Positions 62,687 to 64,000 of a stretch of 64,000 nt of DNA are shown piece after piece (positions within the stretch are counted from its first letter, which is position 1; each line of letters opens with the position of its first letter). The notes under the pieces were generated by a model, which searched no databases, was not told the DNA's origin, and saw nothing but the letters and a program-made list of their open reading frames with translations. Origin of the DNA: Clostridia bacterium (GTDB taxonomy: Bacteria > Bacillota > Clostridia > Saccharofermentanales > Saccharofermentanaceae); NCBI GenBank assembly GCA_016287245.1, contig JAEEWG010000004.1, forward strand, positions 1 through 64,000, written 5' to 3'. Position numbers and translations under genes: made by a program.

Positions 62687-63937
62687 TCAGCCCTCGACCT
62701 TCGGGAGTGTGGATCCGCCGTACGGCATGACGACTATCTTCGCGTCCGGACCCTTCTCCTTTATCGCATCGTCGATCGCGGTCTGGATGTCCGAATACGG
62801 CTCCAGGAAGACTTTCTTAACAAAGTCGTGCTCGAGATCGGAAACGAAGAAGATGCGGGCATTTTCGAGGACCATGGCGATCGCCGCGGCCTTGTGTCCG
62901 CCGAGGACGAAGTCGGTCTTGATGTGAGTGATCATGTCGGAGCTCTTCTCGTGACCCAGGAGCCACTCCTCGAAGTGATGCTCGCCGAGGCCTTCCTTAC
63001 AGGAAGCGATCCAGACGATGATGCCGCCTTTCTTGACCGCATGCTTGGCATTGTCCAGCGCTTTCTGCGCCTGGTACATATTGATGTCCTTCGGGAATCC
63101 GCCGGCACTGACGATTACGATGTCGGCTTTCTCCGGGATCGATACCTTATAGAAAGAATCGAGGAACTTGCAGCCCTCTCTGTGAGCCAGGACCGGATCA
63201 CCGGCGAAGCTTCGGATGATCTCCTTCTTGGCATCGAGAACGACATTTACGATGTAATCCACGCCCAGGATGCGGCCGGATTCCTCAATGTCTTCTCTTA
63301 CCGGATTGCCTTCCAGACGTCCGGCGCAGGCAGTCGGTTCGACCATGGCGCTGTGGTTGTGCTGGATGGCATCCCATGTGGAGACACCCGGCATGATGGC
63401 CTTATATCCTCCGGAATATCCTGCGAAATAGTGATATTCGATGTTGCCGAGGCAGATCCTTCTGTCGGCTTCTACGACCGGGCGGAAAATGTCGACCGGT
63501 GTGCCACGGGAGGTCGTGCCTACATGAACAGCGTCGTTGACATCCGAGTCGATGCAGCGGACACGGTCATATACGGCATCGCCGACCATGTAGCGCATAC
63601 GCTCTTCGGTGTGTCCGCCGTGAGAGCCGAGTGCAAAAACGATCGTGATATCGGAATCCGGAATACCTGCAGCGGAAAGCTCATCGAGAACAGCCGGGAG
63701 CACCTTGTAGCTCGGGATCGGACGGGTGATGTCCGAGGTGATGATTGCAACGGTCTCGCCCTTTTTCACGACTTCACGGAGCGGAGGAAGACCGATCGGT
63801 TCACGCATGGAACGATAGACTTCATCGCTTCCTGTCAAACCGATTTCTGCTTCATTCGGAGTAAGAACGGCCATGACCTGGCTGTCCGGTACCTGTACCG
63901 GGATCTTCTCTTTACCAAAACCTAATGCAATCTCCAT
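62687..63937 (-). CDS. larA: Nickel-pincer lactate racemase LarA family protein
   Basis: 416 aa. Racemises lactate or another 2-hydroxyacid using a nickel-pincer nucleotide. SDITRP (Asp69, Arg72), LGSHGGH (His106/109), EYHYFAGYSGGYK (His169, Lys179) and the IQHNH histidines (193/195) match the cofactor and catalytic residues of the family. Cofactor genes larB, larC and larE are not in the window. Some homologues act on malate or glycerate. AAGGAGG lies 6 bases before the ATG at 63937, inside the end of a preceding frame. Confidence 0.92.
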   Translation of the reverse strand: MEIALGFGKEKIPVQVPDSQVMAVLTPNEAEIGLTGSDEVYRSMREPIGLPPLREVVKKGETVAIITSDITRPIPSYKVLPAVLDELSAAGIPDSDITIVFALGSHGGHTEERMRYMVGDAVYDRVRCIDSDVNDAVHVGTTSRGTPVDIFRPVVEADRRICLGNIEYHYFAGYSGGYKAIMPGVSTWDAIQHNHSAMVEPTACAGRLEGNPVREDIEESGRILGVDYIVNVVLDAKKEIIRSFAGDPVLAHREGCKFLDSFYKVSIPEKADIVIVSAGGFPKDINMYQAQKALDNAKHAVKKGGIIVWIASCKEGLGEHHFEEWLLGHEKSSDMITHIKTDFVLGGHKAAAIAMVLENARIFFVSDLEHDFVKKVFLEPYSDIQTAIDDAIKEKGPDAKIVVMPYGGSTLPKVEG

Positions 63938-63947
63938 GCAAGCCTCC

Positions 63948-64000
63948 TTATTTCGCGCTTTGTTCTTCCGGCGGGAGCGTGAGGCCCGGGTTTCTCCGGC
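63948..64000 (-). CDS. C-terminal end of a protein upstream of larA (partial)
   Basis: A minus-strand frame open to the window edge ends at TAA 63950-63948 with residues GLTLPPEEQSAK. Its stop sits 10 bases before the larA ATG and overlaps the larA ribosome site, as expected for the preceding gene of an operon. It is too short to identify. Two other frames are also open here, so the call is tentative. Confidence 0.35.
   Translation of the reverse strand, partial: RRNPGLTLPPEEQSAK

Overview
The window looks like a chromosomal segment of an anaerobic, fermentative member of the Clostridia, most likely a gut or rumen fibre or oligosaccharide user. This is inferred from gene content, not from a database search. 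The supporting genes are a V-type ATPase operon whose proteolipid carries sodium-binding residues, the [FeFe]-hydrogenase maturase HydF, an electron-bifurcating NfnAB pair, two GH94 phosphorylases for cellobiose and cellodextrins, nickel-dependent lactate racemase, and many lipoprotein solute receptors. Base composition is near 50% GC in most genes. AT-richer patches occur at the phosphotransferase pair (23.3-25.2 kb) and in some surface-protein genes. No rRNA, CRISPR array, transposase or phage gene was seen. One tRNA gene is present.

Layout. 0-8 kb: on the minus strand, mnmA-nadA, an isochorismatase-like plus CAT-like pair, an SDR epimerase, a nuclease-fold-like hypothetical and an ABC-2 exporter. 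Between the isochorismatase and SDR genes lies a strongly structured, unassigned RNA candidate on the plus strand. 8.2-17.8 kb: a complete nine-gene V-ATPase operon (ntpF-I-K-E-C-G-A-B-D) plus a membrane protein. 17.8-23.2 kb: hydF with a perfect 13-bp dyad at its promoter, an ~800-residue composite lipoprotein, and a BlaR1/BlaI-like pair with autoregulatory operators. 23.3-29.6 kb: two APH-fold phosphotransferases, rlmD and a class A penicillin-binding protein. 29.6-37.3 kb: two GH94 phosphorylases separated by a long structured leader, with a solute-binding lipoprotein upstream. 37.4-44 kb: tRNA-Ala(GGC), a DUF6273/FN3-like surface protein, glmS, purA, nnrE. 44-58.6 kb: an apbE-NusG_II-Gx set, then a long minus-strand locus of two composite lipoproteins, two sugar-type ABC permeases, an HlyD-like adaptor and a two-TM MacB-core protein with no ATPase, then an ABC exporter. 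58.8-64 kb: nfnAB, a D-2-hydroxyacid dehydrogenase and a small membrane exporter, converging on larA.

How the genes fit together. The GH94 enzymes and the sugar-type receptors and permeases indicate uptake and phosphorolytic cleavage of beta-glucans, which saves ATP. NfnAB and HydF point to ferredoxin, NAD(P)H and hydrogen metabolism. The V-ATPase probably couples ATP to a sodium gradient. ApbE with NusG_II and Gx suggests extracytoplasmic flavin attachment or quinone-linked redox. The most unusual items are the structured RNA at 3.46-3.71 kb, the adaptor/MacB-core pair inside an ATPase-less sugar transporter locus, the three composite lipoproteins, and the BlaRI-like pair lacking a beta-lactam sensor domain.
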